From the NCBI GenBank assembly GCA_902519945.1, contig CABYLY010000001.1, forward strand, positions 1 through 64,000: a stretch of 64,000 bases of DNA, in the 5' to 3' direction. The position numbers and the translations under genes are program-made. The notes under the pieces were generated by a model. It was not told where the DNA came from, made no database searches, and saw nothing but the letters and a program-made list of their open reading frames with translations. Every line of letters begins with the position of its first letter. Position 1 is the first letter of the stretch. Positions 9,706-19,255 of the stretch are shown here, piece after piece. Origin of the DNA: an uncultured Pelagibacteraceae bacterium. Lineage in GTDB: Bacteria; Pseudomonadota; Alphaproteobacteria; Pelagibacterales; Pelagibacteraceae.

Positions 9706-10812
9706 ATGAAAAAGATAATTCTTTTTTCTAATACATGTTGGAGCTTATATAATTTTAGAGTTAACTTAATCCAAAAACTTATCAAAAAAAACTTTAAAGT
9801 TTATATTTTATCTAATAGAGACCAAACCTCAAAAAAATTGACTAAATTAGGTTGTATTTTTTACGAAATATCAATTGATAGAAGGGGAGTAGATTTTTTC
9901 AATGAAATTAGTTGCCTGTTAAAAATTTATCGAAAAATTAAAAAAATAAGTCCGGATTATTTGTTCAATTTTACAATTAAACCAATAATTTATGGAAGTC
10001 TTGTTTCCAGAATTTTAAAAATAAAAACACTTAATACATTGGATGGATTAGGAGCTACATTTGAAGTTAATTTTCTAAAAAGATGTATTATTAGTTATCT
10101 GATAAAATTATCGCAAAAAAAAGTAAATTTATTTTATTTCGTGAATTCAAGTGATCTCAATTTTTTTATTGAAAAAAGTTATATAAATAAAAAAAAAACA
10201 AAACTAATCAATGGAACAGGGATTGATCTGAAATTTTTTAAATATAAAGAAAATAAATTTTCTAAAAAAATCAAATTTCTTTTAATTTCAAGATTGCTAT
10301 ATTCCAAAGGTGTAATGAATTACCTTAAATCAGCTGAGGAAATTACAAAAAAATATAAAAATAAAAGTTCATTTTTTATAGCAGGCATTATAGATAAATC
10401 GGTGTCAGACCAAATACCCATAAATATTTTGGAAAATGAAGCAAAAAAATCTAAAACTAAAATATATTACAACGTTCAGAACATAAAAAAATTAATCAAT
10501 TATTCAAATTGTGTTGTTTTACCAACAAATTATAACGAGGGGTTTCCAAGGTCTCTTTTAGAGTCAGCCGCAATAGGAAGACCATTAATTACAACTAATG
10601 TGCCAGGCTGTTTAAGAATTGCAAAAAATAATATAAACGCATTTGTTTACAAAATGTCAAAAAATGACCAATTAACAAAAAATATAATGAAATTTATATT
10701 GCTAAAAAAAAATAAGAAAATATATATGTCTATAAAGTCAAATAACATTGCTAAAAGATTTAATGTTTCAAAAATAATTGAAAATTATATAAAATTTTTA
10801 GATGATAAATAA
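9706..10812 (+). CDS. Glycosyltransferase family 4, PglA/CapM-like
   Basis: A 368-aa GT-B protein. The N-terminus (LFSNTCWSLYNFRVNLI), the NFTIKPIIYGS segment and the LNTLDGLGATF stretch resemble PglA-type N-acetylhexosaminyltransferases. The donor-site motif NEGFPRSLLESAAIGRP is clear near residue 280. It likely adds the second sugar, on an undecaprenyl-diphosphate-linked first sugar; this follows from family resemblance, not direct evidence. It overlaps the next gene by 11 nt. Confidence 0.8.
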   Translation: MKKIILFSNTCWSLYNFRVNLIQKLIKKNFKVYILSNRDQTSKKLTKLGCIFYEISIDRRGVDFFNEISCLLKIYRKIKKISPDYLFNFTIKPIIYGSLVSRILKIKTLNTLDGLGATFEVNFLKRCIISYLIKLSQKKVNLFYFVNSSDLNFFIEKSYINKKKTKLINGTGIDLKFFKYKENKFSKKIKFLLISRLLYSKGVMNYLKSAEEITKKYKNKSSFFIAGIIDKSVSDQIPINILENEAKKSKTKIYYNVQNIKKLINYSNCVVLPTNYNEGFPRSLLESAAIGRPLITTNVPGCLRIAKNNINAFVYKMSKNDQLTKNIMKFILLKKNKKIYMSIKSNNIAKRFNVSKIIENYIKFLDDK

Positions 10813-12100
10813 ACCACTAATAGGAATTATTGGATTAGGATACGTCGGTTTACCACTTTTTTTAGAATTTTCAAAAAAATTTGAAGTAAAAGGTTTTGAT
10901 CTTTCAAAACAAAAAATTGATCTATTAAAAAAAAAAATTGATTATACAAATCAATATAAAAAAAAAGATTTAAAAAAAATATCAAATAAAAATATAGACT
11001 ATAAGAGTGATATTCTAAAAGATTGTAATTTTTTTATTGTCACAGTCCCGACACCAATAACCAAAAATAAACTACCTGACCTATCAGCTGTAGTTTCAGC
11101 AACAAAAATAATTTGTAAGTATTTAAAAAAAAATGATTACGTTATTTATGAGTCCACTTTCTACCCTGGGGTGACTGAGGATATTTGTATTAAAATTATT
11201 GAAAATGAGACTAAACTTATTGGTATAAATAATAAGAATAAAAATAAAAATATAGATGGGTTTTATTATGGTTATTCGCCAGAAAGAATTAATCCAGGTG
11301 ATTTAAAACATGGTATTAAAGATATCGTTAAAATAACTTCAGGATCAACGAATGCTTCTGCTAAATTCATTGACTCAATTTATAAAAGAATTTGTTTAGC
11401 AGGTACTCACAAAGCTCAGTCTATTAAAATAGCTGAAAGTGCTAAAGTAATAGAGAATACTCAAAGAGATATAAACATTGCATTAATTAATGAATTTGCT
11501 CAAATTTTTTCAAAAATGAATATAAATACTTATGATGTTCTTAGTGCAGCAAAAACAAAATGGAATTTTTTAGATTTTTCACCAGGTTTAGTCGGAGGTC
11601 ACTGTATAGGAGTTGATCCATATTATCTAACTTATAAAGCAAATAAAATTGGTTATGAATCAGTTCTAACTTTAGCAGGAAGAAGATTAAATGATAATAT
11701 GCATAATTTTATATTAAAAAAATTATATAAAAGCTTAAATAAAAATTTAAAAAAAAAAAAGTATAAGTTTCTTATAATTGGACTCACATTTAAAGAAAAT
11801 GTAAATGATTTTAGAAATTCTAGGTCTATTGTTTTAGCCAAGGAAATAAGTAAAAATGGCCATAATTTAGATGTATATGATAAAAATGTGTCTATTAAAG
11901 AATTTAAGAAAGAACATAGATTGAATATTATAAAAAAGCCAAAAAAAAAACATTATGATGCTATTTTAATTACTGTAGCGCATGATGATATAAAAAAATT
12001 CAAAATAGAATACCTATATTCATTGTTAAATGATAAAGAAAAAGGAAAAATTTTTGATGTTAAAAATGTGTTTAATCAAAAAAAATTTTTAACTATTTAA
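10802..12100 (+). CDS. tviB: UDP-N-acetylhexosamine 6-dehydrogenase (TviB-like)
   Basis: A 432-aa nucleotide-sugar dehydrogenase. The N-terminal NAD site reads GLGYVGLP (residues 10-17), followed by VTVPTPI and YESTFYPG. GYSPERINPG and the active-site segment GGHCIGVDPYY (Cys near 268) are strongly conserved. The pattern matches TviB/WbpO, which oxidise UDP-GlcNAc or UDP-GalNAc at C6 to the uronic acid. The product would make the surface glycan acidic. A run of 12 A (11749-11760) lies in the gene. Family assignment is firm; the exact hexosamine is inferred. Confidence 0.88.
   Translation: MINKPLIGIIGLGYVGLPLFLEFSKKFEVKGFDLSKQKIDLLKKKIDYTNQYKKKDLKKISNKNIDYKSDILKDCNFFIVTVPTPITKNKLPDLSAVVSATKIICKYLKKNDYVIYESTFYPGVTEDICIKIIENETKLIGINNKNKNKNIDGFYYGYSPERINPGDLKHGIKDIVKITSGSTNASAKFIDSIYKRICLAGTHKAQSIKIAESAKVIENTQRDINIALINEFAQIFSKMNINTYDVLSAAKTKWNFLDFSPGLVGGHCIGVDPYYLTYKANKIGYESVLTLAGRRLNDNMHNFILKKLYKSLNKNLKKKKYKFLIIGLTFKENVNDFRNSRSIVLAKEISKNGHNLDVYDKNVSIKEFKKEHRLNIIKKPKKKHYDAILITVAHDDIKKFKIEYLYSLLNDKEKGKIFDVKNVFNQKKFLTI
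11749..11760 (+). repeat. Run of 12 A inside tviB-like gene
   Basis: Twelve consecutive A residues encode a lysine run near the start of the C-terminal domain. It could be a slippage site; the frame is intact. Confidence 0.9.
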
Positions 12101-12103
12101 ACA

Positions 12104-13396
12104 ATGTTCTTATTAAAAAAAGATACTATAATCAAGTATCTTATAACTCTAATACCTTTTAGTTTAGTCTTTAGTATATTTATAACTGAAGTTTTTCTGA
12201 TTTTATTAATAATCTTTTATTTTTATGATGTAAGAAATGAGAATTTATTAAATTCAATTTTTTTAAATTTTTCCTTTTTAGGTTATTTTTTGGTTTCTTA
12301 TTTCTTATATGTATCATTAAATTCTATATTTTTAGAAAATGAACTTTTCTTTAGAAAAACAATATTTTACTTTAGGTTCTATTTTTATTTTTTATCTATT
12401 TTATACTTTATCAAAAAACTTGACCTCTATAATTTAGTTTTAAGGAATTTTTTCTTTATCTTTATTGTTTTAATATTAGATGCAATGATTCAATTTATTT
12501 TAGGATACAATATTATTGGAATGCCTATAGTAACTGAAAGTAGAGTTAGCAGTTTTTTTGGAGATGAATTAATTTTGGGGAGCTACATTACAAGATTGTT
12601 ACCCTTTTTTTTGATTTTTGTTTATGAGTTAAATCATAAAGTATTTTTTAAATTTATTTATCTTTTAGGCATAGTTTTAGTTATCATTCTATCTGGAGAA
12701 AGGACTGCATTATTTTTACTTTTATTAAGTATTTTTATTTTTTTTGTATCGTTAGAAAAATTGAGACTATATTTACTTTATATTTTTGCTCTTTTTATGA
12801 TTATTTTTGTATCATTGATAAATTTAAATAGCGATTATTATAAAAGATATTATCTCAATGTTGTAGATGGTTTTGGACTTATTAAGACCACAGGAATTAA
12901 GACCACAGGAAATTTTAAATTAAATAGTTTATCAATTTTTGATAGTAATAACAATTTAGATGTAAATATTTTCAGCAAACACTATCAAGATCATTATAAA
13001 TCTGCATATAAAATATTTAAAAATAATCCGGTAATAGGAGGTGGAACAAAAAGTTTTAGATACTTGTGTAAAAAGACTGAATATAAAGTGTCCAATATAT
13101 CTTGTTCAACACATCCCCATAATATACTAATGCAATTTTTATCAGAATTAGGCACAATTGGTTTCATTTTTTTAATCTGTTTTCATCTTTTAATAGGAAA
13201 AGATTTTATAAAAATCTTAAAATTTAAAAGAGATGAAAAATCTAAATTATATCTAGCTATTTCATTAACTGGATTGATAATTAATATCTTTCCTTTAATA
13301 CCATCTGGAAATTTTTTTAATAATTGGTTAAGTATAGTATTTGTTTTAAATTTAGTTAATTATATTTATTTAAGACAAAAATATTTGAATGATTGA
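12104..13396 (+). CDS. O-antigen polymerase/ligase-like membrane protein (Wzy/WaaL family)
   Basis: A 430-aa protein with about ten to twelve hydrophobic segments and one large central periplasmic loop. The loop ends in THPHNILMQFLSELG, the Wzy_C/WaaL signature in which the histidine and nearby residues act in glycosyl transfer from undecaprenyl diphosphate. Within the loop coding region lies a perfect tandem 15-bp duplication (12881-12910) giving a repeated IKTTG pentapeptide. With the EpsG-like protein at 8575, the island has two polymerase/ligase candidates. The next gene overlaps by 8 nt. Confidence 0.8.
   Translation: MFLLKKDTIIKYLITLIPFSLVFSIFITEVFLILLIIFYFYDVRNENLLNSIFLNFSFLGYFLVSYFLYVSLNSIFLENELFFRKTIFYFRFYFYFLSILYFIKKLDLYNLVLRNFFFIFIVLILDAMIQFILGYNIIGMPIVTESRVSSFFGDELILGSYITRLLPFFLIFVYELNHKVFFKFIYLLGIVLVIILSGERTALFLLLLSIFIFFVSLEKLRLYLLYIFALFMIIFVSLINLNSDYYKRYYLNVVDGFGLIKTTGIKTTGNFKLNSLSIFDSNNNLDVNIFSKHYQDHYKSAYKIFKNNPVIGGGTKSFRYLCKKTEYKVSNISCSTHPHNILMQFLSELGTIGFIFLICFHLLIGKDFIKILKFKRDEKSKLYLAISLTGLIINIFPLIPSGNFFNNWLSIVFVLNLVNYIYLRQKYLND
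12881..12910 (+). repeat. Perfect tandem duplication, 2 x 15 bp
   Basis: Bases 12881-12895 (ATTAAGACCACAGGA) are repeated exactly at 12896-12910. The unit is five codons long, so the frame is kept and IKTTG is doubled in the large periplasmic loop of the polymerase/ligase. Confidence 0.97.
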
Positions 13397-14417
13397 TTTA
13401 AAATATATTATATTTCTAATTTTAATAAATAGTTTAATTTTTATTAAAAACAAAAACATATCTGAATACTTCCAATTATTTGACCATCCAGATTTTCATA
13501 GGAAAATACATAAAAAAAAAGTTTCATGCATTGGTGGCTTTTATATATTCATAAATTTGAGTTTATTACTAATTTATGATTTTTATAGCTCAGAAAATCT
13601 TTTTCCTTTTCAATATTTTCAAAATGAAGCGACCAACTTATTTTTTTTTTTTATATCATTTTTAGTTATTTTTTTTATTGGGATATATGATGATAAATAT
13701 GGAATTAAACCAAATATAAAATTAACTTTATTTATTTTGATAATATTATTTTTGATTTTAGCTGATAGAGATTTAGCAATTCAAAGTTTAAGATTTTCTT
13801 TCACTGATAGTATCTATGATATTTCAGATTATTCAAAATTTTTTACTATATTTTGTATTATTGTTTTTATGAATGCTTTTAATATGTATGACGGGTCAAA
13901 TTTGCAAGTTTCAGCGATATCAATCATTATAATGAGTTATTTATTTTTTCTATCTAAAACTTTTGATTATTTTAGTATCACATTAATTATAAGTTTAATA
14001 TTTTTTTCAATATTAAACCTACAAAATAAGTTATTTTTAGGTGATAATGGCTCTCTACTTTTATCATTTATAATTTCGTACTCAGTAATAAAGTTCTATA
14101 ATCAGAATAGCATTACATATGCTGACGAAACTTGTTTATTGCTTTTAATGCCAGTAGTTGACTTACTTAGATTGTTCATTCTAAGAATTTTCTCTGGTCA
14201 AAGCCCTTTTTTATCTGACAAAAACCATATCCATCATTTATTATTAAAACGGTTTAGTTACAATAAAACCATAATTATACTTTTTTTAATTTATTTGATA
14301 CCAATAATTTTTGCTATTTTTACGAAGAAATATTTTTTATTTATTCTCATACAAATGTTTTTTTATTTGGTTATTATTTTTTCATTGAGTAAATTTAGAT
14401 CCTCAGATGCTAAATAA
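13389..14417 (+). CDS. MraY/WecA-type undecaprenyl-phosphate sugar-1-phosphate transferase
   Basis: A 342-aa membrane protein of the glycosyl-4-phosphotransferase family. Visible motifs are GIYDDKYG (the family's DD pair), NAFNMYDGSN, LFLGDNGS and DKNHIHHLLL (compare HxHH). These enzymes start glycan assembly by moving a hexosamine-1-phosphate onto undecaprenyl phosphate. It is likely the initiating transferase of this cluster. The NMYDG form differs slightly from the NxxDG usual in WecA. A run of 12 T at 13641-13652 encodes phenylalanines in a membrane segment. Confidence 0.85.
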   Translation: MIDLKYIIFLILINSLIFIKNKNISEYFQLFDHPDFHRKIHKKKVSCIGGFYIFINLSLLLIYDFYSSENLFPFQYFQNEATNLFFFFISFLVIFFIGIYDDKYGIKPNIKLTLFILIILFLILADRDLAIQSLRFSFTDSIYDISDYSKFFTIFCIIVFMNAFNMYDGSNLQVSAISIIIMSYLFFLSKTFDYFSITLIISLIFFSILNLQNKLFLGDNGSLLLSFIISYSVIKFYNQNSITYADETCLLLLMPVVDLLRLFILRIFSGQSPFLSDKNHIHHLLLKRFSYNKTIIILFLIYLIPIIFAIFTKKYFLFILIQMFFYLVIIFSLSKFRSSDAK

Positions 14418-15159
14418 ATTTAAAATTGTTTTTTGGATGATCAAACAAGGATATTTTTTACATTTGATTTATTCACTTATTTTTTTCTTTAATAAAACTT
14501 TAAATGGTAAGATTAAATTTTATGAAAGATTTTCATCAGAAGAAGCTGAAAATTTATGTAAAAATTTTTTAGTTAGAAATAAAGAAGTATATTTTTTTTT
14601 TTCAAAAAGTAAAAATTATAAAATTAAAAAATTACCTCAAATTCAATTTAGAAAAATAAACCAAAAATTAGGTGGCGGTTCAGATATTACTTTAATCTAT
14701 AACTTAATAATGATTTTAAAACCAAGAAAAATTGTTGAATTTGGTGTTGCAAATGGTTGGTCCACTTTATCTATTTTATTAGGATGTAAGAAAAATAAGT
14801 TTGGCGATTTGATTTCAATAGATATGCCTTATTATTTTAATAATGCAAAAAAATCTATTGGTAGTTTAATCGAAAAAGAGAAATTTCCGAATTGGACTCT
14901 TATGATAGGCCCACAAGTAAATTATATTAATAAAATTAATAATCAGAAATATGATTTTTGTCATTATGATAGTGATAAGAGCTATCAAGGTAGAATGATG
15001 ATTTATTCTCAAATTTGGGAAAGTTTAAATAAAAATGGAGTTTTGCTATCAGATGATGTTTCTGACAATTTAGCTTTTTTTCATTTTAGTAAAAAAAAGA
15101 AAAAAAAACCGTTTGTAATTCAATATAAAAAAAAATATTTAGGTATTTTAAGAAAGTGA
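14407..15159 (+). CDS. Class I SAM methyltransferase (Methyltransf_24-like)
   Basis: A 250-aa protein with a SAM-binding motif VEFGVANGWSTLSIL at about residues 112-126, an acidic ISIDMPYYF segment after it, and a HYDSDKSYQG stretch that resembles the metal/SAM site of the Methyltransf_24 group found in polysaccharide clusters. It overlaps the transferase gene upstream by 11 nt and the glycosyltransferase downstream by 4 nt (GTGA). Probable O-methylation of a glycan residue is inferred from context only. Confidence 0.7.
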   Translation: MLNKFKIVFWMIKQGYFLHLIYSLIFFFNKTLNGKIKFYERFSSEEAENLCKNFLVRNKEVYFFFSKSKNYKIKKLPQIQFRKINQKLGGGSDITLIYNLIMILKPRKIVEFGVANGWSTLSILLGCKKNKFGDLISIDMPYYFNNAKKSIGSLIEKEKFPNWTLMIGPQVNYINKINNQKYDFCHYDSDKSYQGRMMIYSQIWESLNKNGVLLSDDVSDNLAFFHFSKKKKKKPFVIQYKKKYLGILRK

Positions 15160-16253
15160 AAATTTTAATTATTTTACCTAGATTTCATACAAATTATGTT
15201 GGTTCGATAAAGGCATTAAAAAACCAAGGACACAAAGTAAAATTGTTAGTTTATAATTTTGGTTTCACAGAAAATTATGAAGACACTAAACCAGAGTTTT
15301 TAAAAGAAAATGTAATAACTAAGTTTATAAATTCTGTTTTTAATGTCAAATTGAATAGATATTACTTACCAAATTTTAACACCTTCAGAAAACTAATTAA
15401 TAGATTTAAACCAGATACAATAATTATAAGACCATATAATAAATTATTCTCAATTTATCTAATTTATTTACGATTATTTCATAAGTTTGGATTGATTTTT
15501 TATAATCAATCAAACGAAAAAAATTTATATAAATTTAATTTATCTTTAAAGTTCATTCAATTTTTCTTGATAAACTGTATTTTGAAAATAAAAATATATT
15601 CACCAATTATTAAACATGTAAAAAAATTATATTTTAAGAAAGTATTTTTCATACCTTTTGTATCAAAAATTTCATTCAAAAATAAAAAAAAAATTTCAAA
15701 GATTTACAATTTTTTAATGATTGGTAAATTTGTTAAAAAAAAAAATCATGAAATGTTTTTGAAATCTATCAAAAATTTAGATAGTAAATTTAATATTAAA
15801 GCAACTATAATTGGTGAGGTTTCAAATTTAGAGCAAAAAAACGAGTATTCTAGAATTAAAAGTTTAATTGTTAAATATAAATTAAAAAAAAATGTTAAAA
15901 TATTTATAAACGTTAATCATAAAAAAATTTCGGATTTCTATAAAAAAAATGATTTTTTTATTTTACCTACACATGGTGATTTAGCACCAATAACAATAAT
16001 CGAGGCTTTGGGACACGGCTGCATAGTATTATGTAGTAAATCTTGTGGTACAAAAAATTATATTAAGAAAGGCTTTAATGGATATATATTTCAAGATAAT
16101 AATCAAAAATCTCTTGATAAGTTTATGTTGAAACTCATTAAAAATAAAAAAAAATTTGATAAAAATTTTGATAATAATAAAACTTTAATAACTAACTTAA
16201 TTGGTGAAAAAAATTTTATAAAAAGATTTGACCAAATGATCATAAATAAATGA
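15156..16253 (+). CDS. Glycosyltransferase family 4 (GT-B)
   Basis: A 365-aa GT-B protein with a GTG start inside a 4-nt overlap with the methyltransferase. The N-terminus (ILIILPRFHTNYVGSIKAL) and the C-terminal donor site (PTHGDLAPITIIEALGHGC, with the acidic residue at the end of the loop) fit GT4. The C-terminal GFNGYIF segment is also typical. It acts in the cytoplasm on the lipid-linked glycan. The specific sugar is unknown. It overlaps the next gene by 4 nt. Confidence 0.8.
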   Translation: MKILIILPRFHTNYVGSIKALKNQGHKVKLLVYNFGFTENYEDTKPEFLKENVITKFINSVFNVKLNRYYLPNFNTFRKLINRFKPDTIIIRPYNKLFSIYLIYLRLFHKFGLIFYNQSNEKNLYKFNLSLKFIQFFLINCILKIKIYSPIIKHVKKLYFKKVFFIPFVSKISFKNKKKISKIYNFLMIGKFVKKKNHEMFLKSIKNLDSKFNIKATIIGEVSNLEQKNEYSRIKSLIVKYKLKKNVKIFINVNHKKISDFYKKNDFFILPTHGDLAPITIIEALGHGCIVLCSKSCGTKNYIKKGFNGYIFQDNNQKSLDKFMLKLIKNKKKFDKNFDNNKTLITNLIGEKNFIKRFDQMIINK

Positions 16254-18487
16254 AAATTCTATATATTTCACAATCTGAAATACCATCAGAATCTGCAAAT
16301 AGTATTCATGTTATGAAAATGTGTTGTTCTTTGTCAAAAATTAAAAATACAGAAGTTGATTTATTTTGCTTAAATTCATCTTCAAACAATCTCGATATAA
16401 AAAATGTTTATAATTTTTATTTGGTTGAAAAAAATTTCAATATTTTAAGACTGAGCGTATTTAATTTTTGGCTTTTCAGGGAAATACAAACACTATTTTA
16501 CATTATTTTTTGTCTACTTAAAAAGAATTATGATTTGATATATAGTAGAAGTATACATCTATCATGGTTTCTAGGATTTTTTGGTATAAGAACAATTTTA
16601 GAAATTCATTCGCCGCCTTCAAAAAAAACAATTTTTTTTCTTAAGGATCTACTCAAAAAAAATAAAGTTAAAAAATTTATTGTTATTAATAATGCTTTAA
16701 AAAATTACTTCATTAATAATTATAGTTTAAATAAAAGCTTAAAAATAGAAGTATGTCCAGACGCTTCCGACAAACTATATATTGATAAAAAAAAAATCAA
16801 AAAGTTTTTTATTAGAAAGAATTCTGTCGGATACTTAGGCCATTTATATCAAGGTAGGGGAATAGATTTGATTATAAAACTTGCACAAAACCTTCCTTTC
16901 AACAATTTTTATATTGTTGGTGGAAATAAGGCACACCTTGAGACGTGGAAAAGACAGGTTAAGAGTAAAAATATTTTTTTTTTAGGTTTTAGAGATCAAT
17001 CAGAATGTAATATCTTAAGAAAGAAATTTGACTATCTTATAGCACCTTACCAAAAAAAAGTTTATGTACACGGATCAATATTTCAGGAAACAAAGAAAAA
17101 TAAAACACTTGAAACCTCTAAATGGATGTCGCCATTAAAACTATTTGAATATATGTCTTCAAAAAAACCAATAATTACAAGTGATTTAAAATCTATAAAA
17201 GAAATTTTAACACACAATCATGATGCGATCTTATGTGACCCTGACAATTTTCAAGAATGGATAAGTGCAATTGAGAGACTAAATAATGATAAAGATTTAG
17301 TTAGCAAGATTTCTCATAATGCTTATAAAAGTTTTTTATTAAAATTTACTTGGGATATACGAGCTTTAAATATAATTAAAGAATATAAAAAATTAAAAAT
17401 AACTATCTTCAATTTTTCATTAAGTGGTGGTGGAACCGAGTATATGTTATCTGTTCTTTTTAACAAGTTAACCTTTTTAAAAAGATATAATGTTAATTTA
17501 CTTATTTGTCAAAGTGGTGGTCATTACGAAAGTAAAATTTTAAATAAGGAAAGATTATTTTTTTTGAATAAAGAAAGGGTCATTTTTTCATTGTTTAAAT
17601 TATATAAATTTATAAAAAATTCACAAACTCAAATTCTTTTAACATCGATGCTTCATACAAATGTAATATCAATTTTTTTGAAAATATATTTTTTACCACA
17701 TCTTAAAGTTATAATCAGAGAGTCAAATACAATTTCTATAAAATTTCTTTATGATAAATCATTAAAATCTAAATTTTTAAATTTTTTGGCAAAAAAAGTT
17801 TATAAAAAAGCTGATGCAATTATTGCACCGACAAATGTAATTAAAAATGATCTTATAAAAAATTATGACGTAAAGCCAAATTTAATTCATAAGATATCCA
17901 ACCCTTATGATTTTGATGAAATAGAAAAATTGTCAAATAAAACTCTTACCAAAAAAGAGAAAAAATTATTAGATAATGATTATTTTTTAAGTATAGGAAG
18001 ATTACATCCACAGAAAAACTTTTCTTTTTTAATTAAACTTTTTAAAAATATTACTTTAATTAAAAAATTTGAAAATTATAAACTTTACATTTTGGGTGAT
18101 GGAAGAGATAGATCAAAATTACAAAGGCAAATACATAGACTAAATCTTACAAAAAAAGTAAAATTATTAGGATTTAAGCCGAATCCATTTGTTTATATGA
18201 AAAAATGTAAAATATTTATTTTATCCTCAATTTATGAGGGACATTCCAATGTACTTGTTCATTCTCAATATTTTAATAATAGAATTTTTAGCTCGTCTGC
18301 AGGGGGGGCGAACAAAGAGGTATTAGATTCTAATGGTGTGATTTTCAATAGTTATGACCCTTTGAAAGTATCAGGTTTAATTAAACAAAATCTTAATTTC
18401 AAAAAAAAGAGGATATCAAGAAAAAAATTATTGAAAAAATTTAGTGATAAAAATATTACTTATAAAGTTGAAAAGTTATTTTATTAA
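16250..18487 (+). CDS. Fused double glycosyltransferase (GT4-GT4)
   Basis: A 745-aa protein made of two GT-B units in one frame. The first begins ILYISQSEIPSESANSIH and has its donor-site region near residues 295-320 (SPLKLFEYMSSKKPIITSD). A second complete N-terminal domain starts near residue 380 (FNFSLSGGGTEYMLSV) and ends in its own donor site (SSIYEGHSNVLVHSQYF). Normal GT4 enzymes are 350-400 aa, so two consecutive sugar transfers are probably coupled. No stop or frameshift separates the halves. The 3' end overlaps the convergent minus-strand gene by 12 nt. Confidence 0.85.
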   Translation: MKILYISQSEIPSESANSIHVMKMCCSLSKIKNTEVDLFCLNSSSNNLDIKNVYNFYLVEKNFNILRLSVFNFWLFREIQTLFYIIFCLLKKNYDLIYSRSIHLSWFLGFFGIRTILEIHSPPSKKTIFFLKDLLKKNKVKKFIVINNALKNYFINNYSLNKSLKIEVCPDASDKLYIDKKKIKKFFIRKNSVGYLGHLYQGRGIDLIIKLAQNLPFNNFYIVGGNKAHLETWKRQVKSKNIFFLGFRDQSECNILRKKFDYLIAPYQKKVYVHGSIFQETKKNKTLETSKWMSPLKLFEYMSSKKPIITSDLKSIKEILTHNHDAILCDPDNFQEWISAIERLNNDKDLVSKISHNAYKSFLLKFTWDIRALNIIKEYKKLKITIFNFSLSGGGTEYMLSVLFNKLTFLKRYNVNLLICQSGGHYESKILNKERLFFLNKERVIFSLFKLYKFIKNSQTQILLTSMLHTNVISIFLKIYFLPHLKVIIRESNTISIKFLYDKSLKSKFLNFLAKKVYKKADAIIAPTNVIKNDLIKNYDVKPNLIHKISNPYDFDEIEKLSNKTLTKKEKKLLDNDYFLSIGRLHPQKNFSFLIKLFKNITLIKKFENYKLYILGDGRDRSKLQRQIHRLNLTKKVKLLGFKPNPFVYMKKCKIFILSSIYEGHSNVLVHSQYFNNRIFSSSAGGANKEVLDSNGVIFNSYDPLKVSGLIKQNLNFKKKRISRKKLLKKFSDKNITYKVEKLFY

Positions 18488-19252
18488 TTCAAAAACGCAA
18501 GCACTTCTCGTTTGAGATTTAAAGATTAGTTTATATTTTTTGTCTTCAGAGAGAAATTTTAATATTTTTAGCCCCTTCGCTCCATTTGTGTCATCTAAAA
18601 ATATATATTTTTTAATTTTTGGATAAATCTTAAGAAATTCATCAAAGGTAGTCAATCCACCACCATCTATTAATAAAAGATCATAATAATCATTTAAAGA
18701 GTTAATAATTAATTCATTTTCTAGGGTAAAAATTAAATGCACTAAATGACCTAGCCACATATCTATGAGATTTCTTTCTTTATTAAATTCTTTAGACAAA
18801 AAACTTTCTTTTAAGTCAATCTTTACATTATCCAGATTTATAACCCTTCCTAAAAAAATTTTATTATTTTGACTTAAAGGTAAAAGATTTTTTTTTGCTA
18901 TTGCATAAACAAAAGGGTTAATCTCTAAACTGTGTGCTAATAATGAATTTTCAAAAATTATTTTTGTTGATCCTAACCCATTCCAGGTTCCAAATTCTAA
19001 AACTTTCAATTTTTCTCTTCTCAATGTTTCGTCTAAAAATTTTCCAAAATCTTCATTAGTTGAAATTTGGCCTTGATTTGTTTTATAAACAAAATCAAAA
19101 TAATCTTTAAAATATTCAAAAATAATTTCTTTTTCTGGTAAAACAATTTGATAAACTTTATTTATATCTACATAATCTGAATTTAAATCTTCAAATTTTT
19201 TTTTAAGACTTTTAATTATTCTCAAATATTTAATATGCTTTAAGAATTTCAA
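18476..19252 (-). CDS. Putative class I methyltransferase
   Basis: A 258-aa protein with a probable SAM site VLEFGTWNGLGSTKIIF near residues 89-105 and an acidic SLEINPF segment after it. LLLIDGGG near residue 189 may correspond to the metal/SAM motif of Methyltransf_24 proteins. It is the last gene of a four-gene minus-strand block and overlaps the convergent double glycosyltransferase gene by 12 nt, leaving no room for a terminator. The substrate cannot be inferred. The methyltransferase call rests mainly on the glycine-rich motif. Confidence 0.6.
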   Translation of the reverse strand: MKFLKHIKYLRIIKSLKKKFEDLNSDYVDINKVYQIVLPEKEIIFEYFKDYFDFVYKTNQGQISTNEDFGKFLDETLRREKLKVLEFGTWNGLGSTKIIFENSLLAHSLEINPFVYAIAKKNLLPLSQNNKIFLGRVINLDNVKIDLKESFLSKEFNKERNLIDMWLGHLVHLIFTLENELIINSLNDYYDLLLIDGGGLTTFDEFLKIYPKIKKYIFLDDTNGAKGLKILKFLSEDKKYKLIFKSQTRSACVFELIK

Positions 19253-19255
19253 TAT

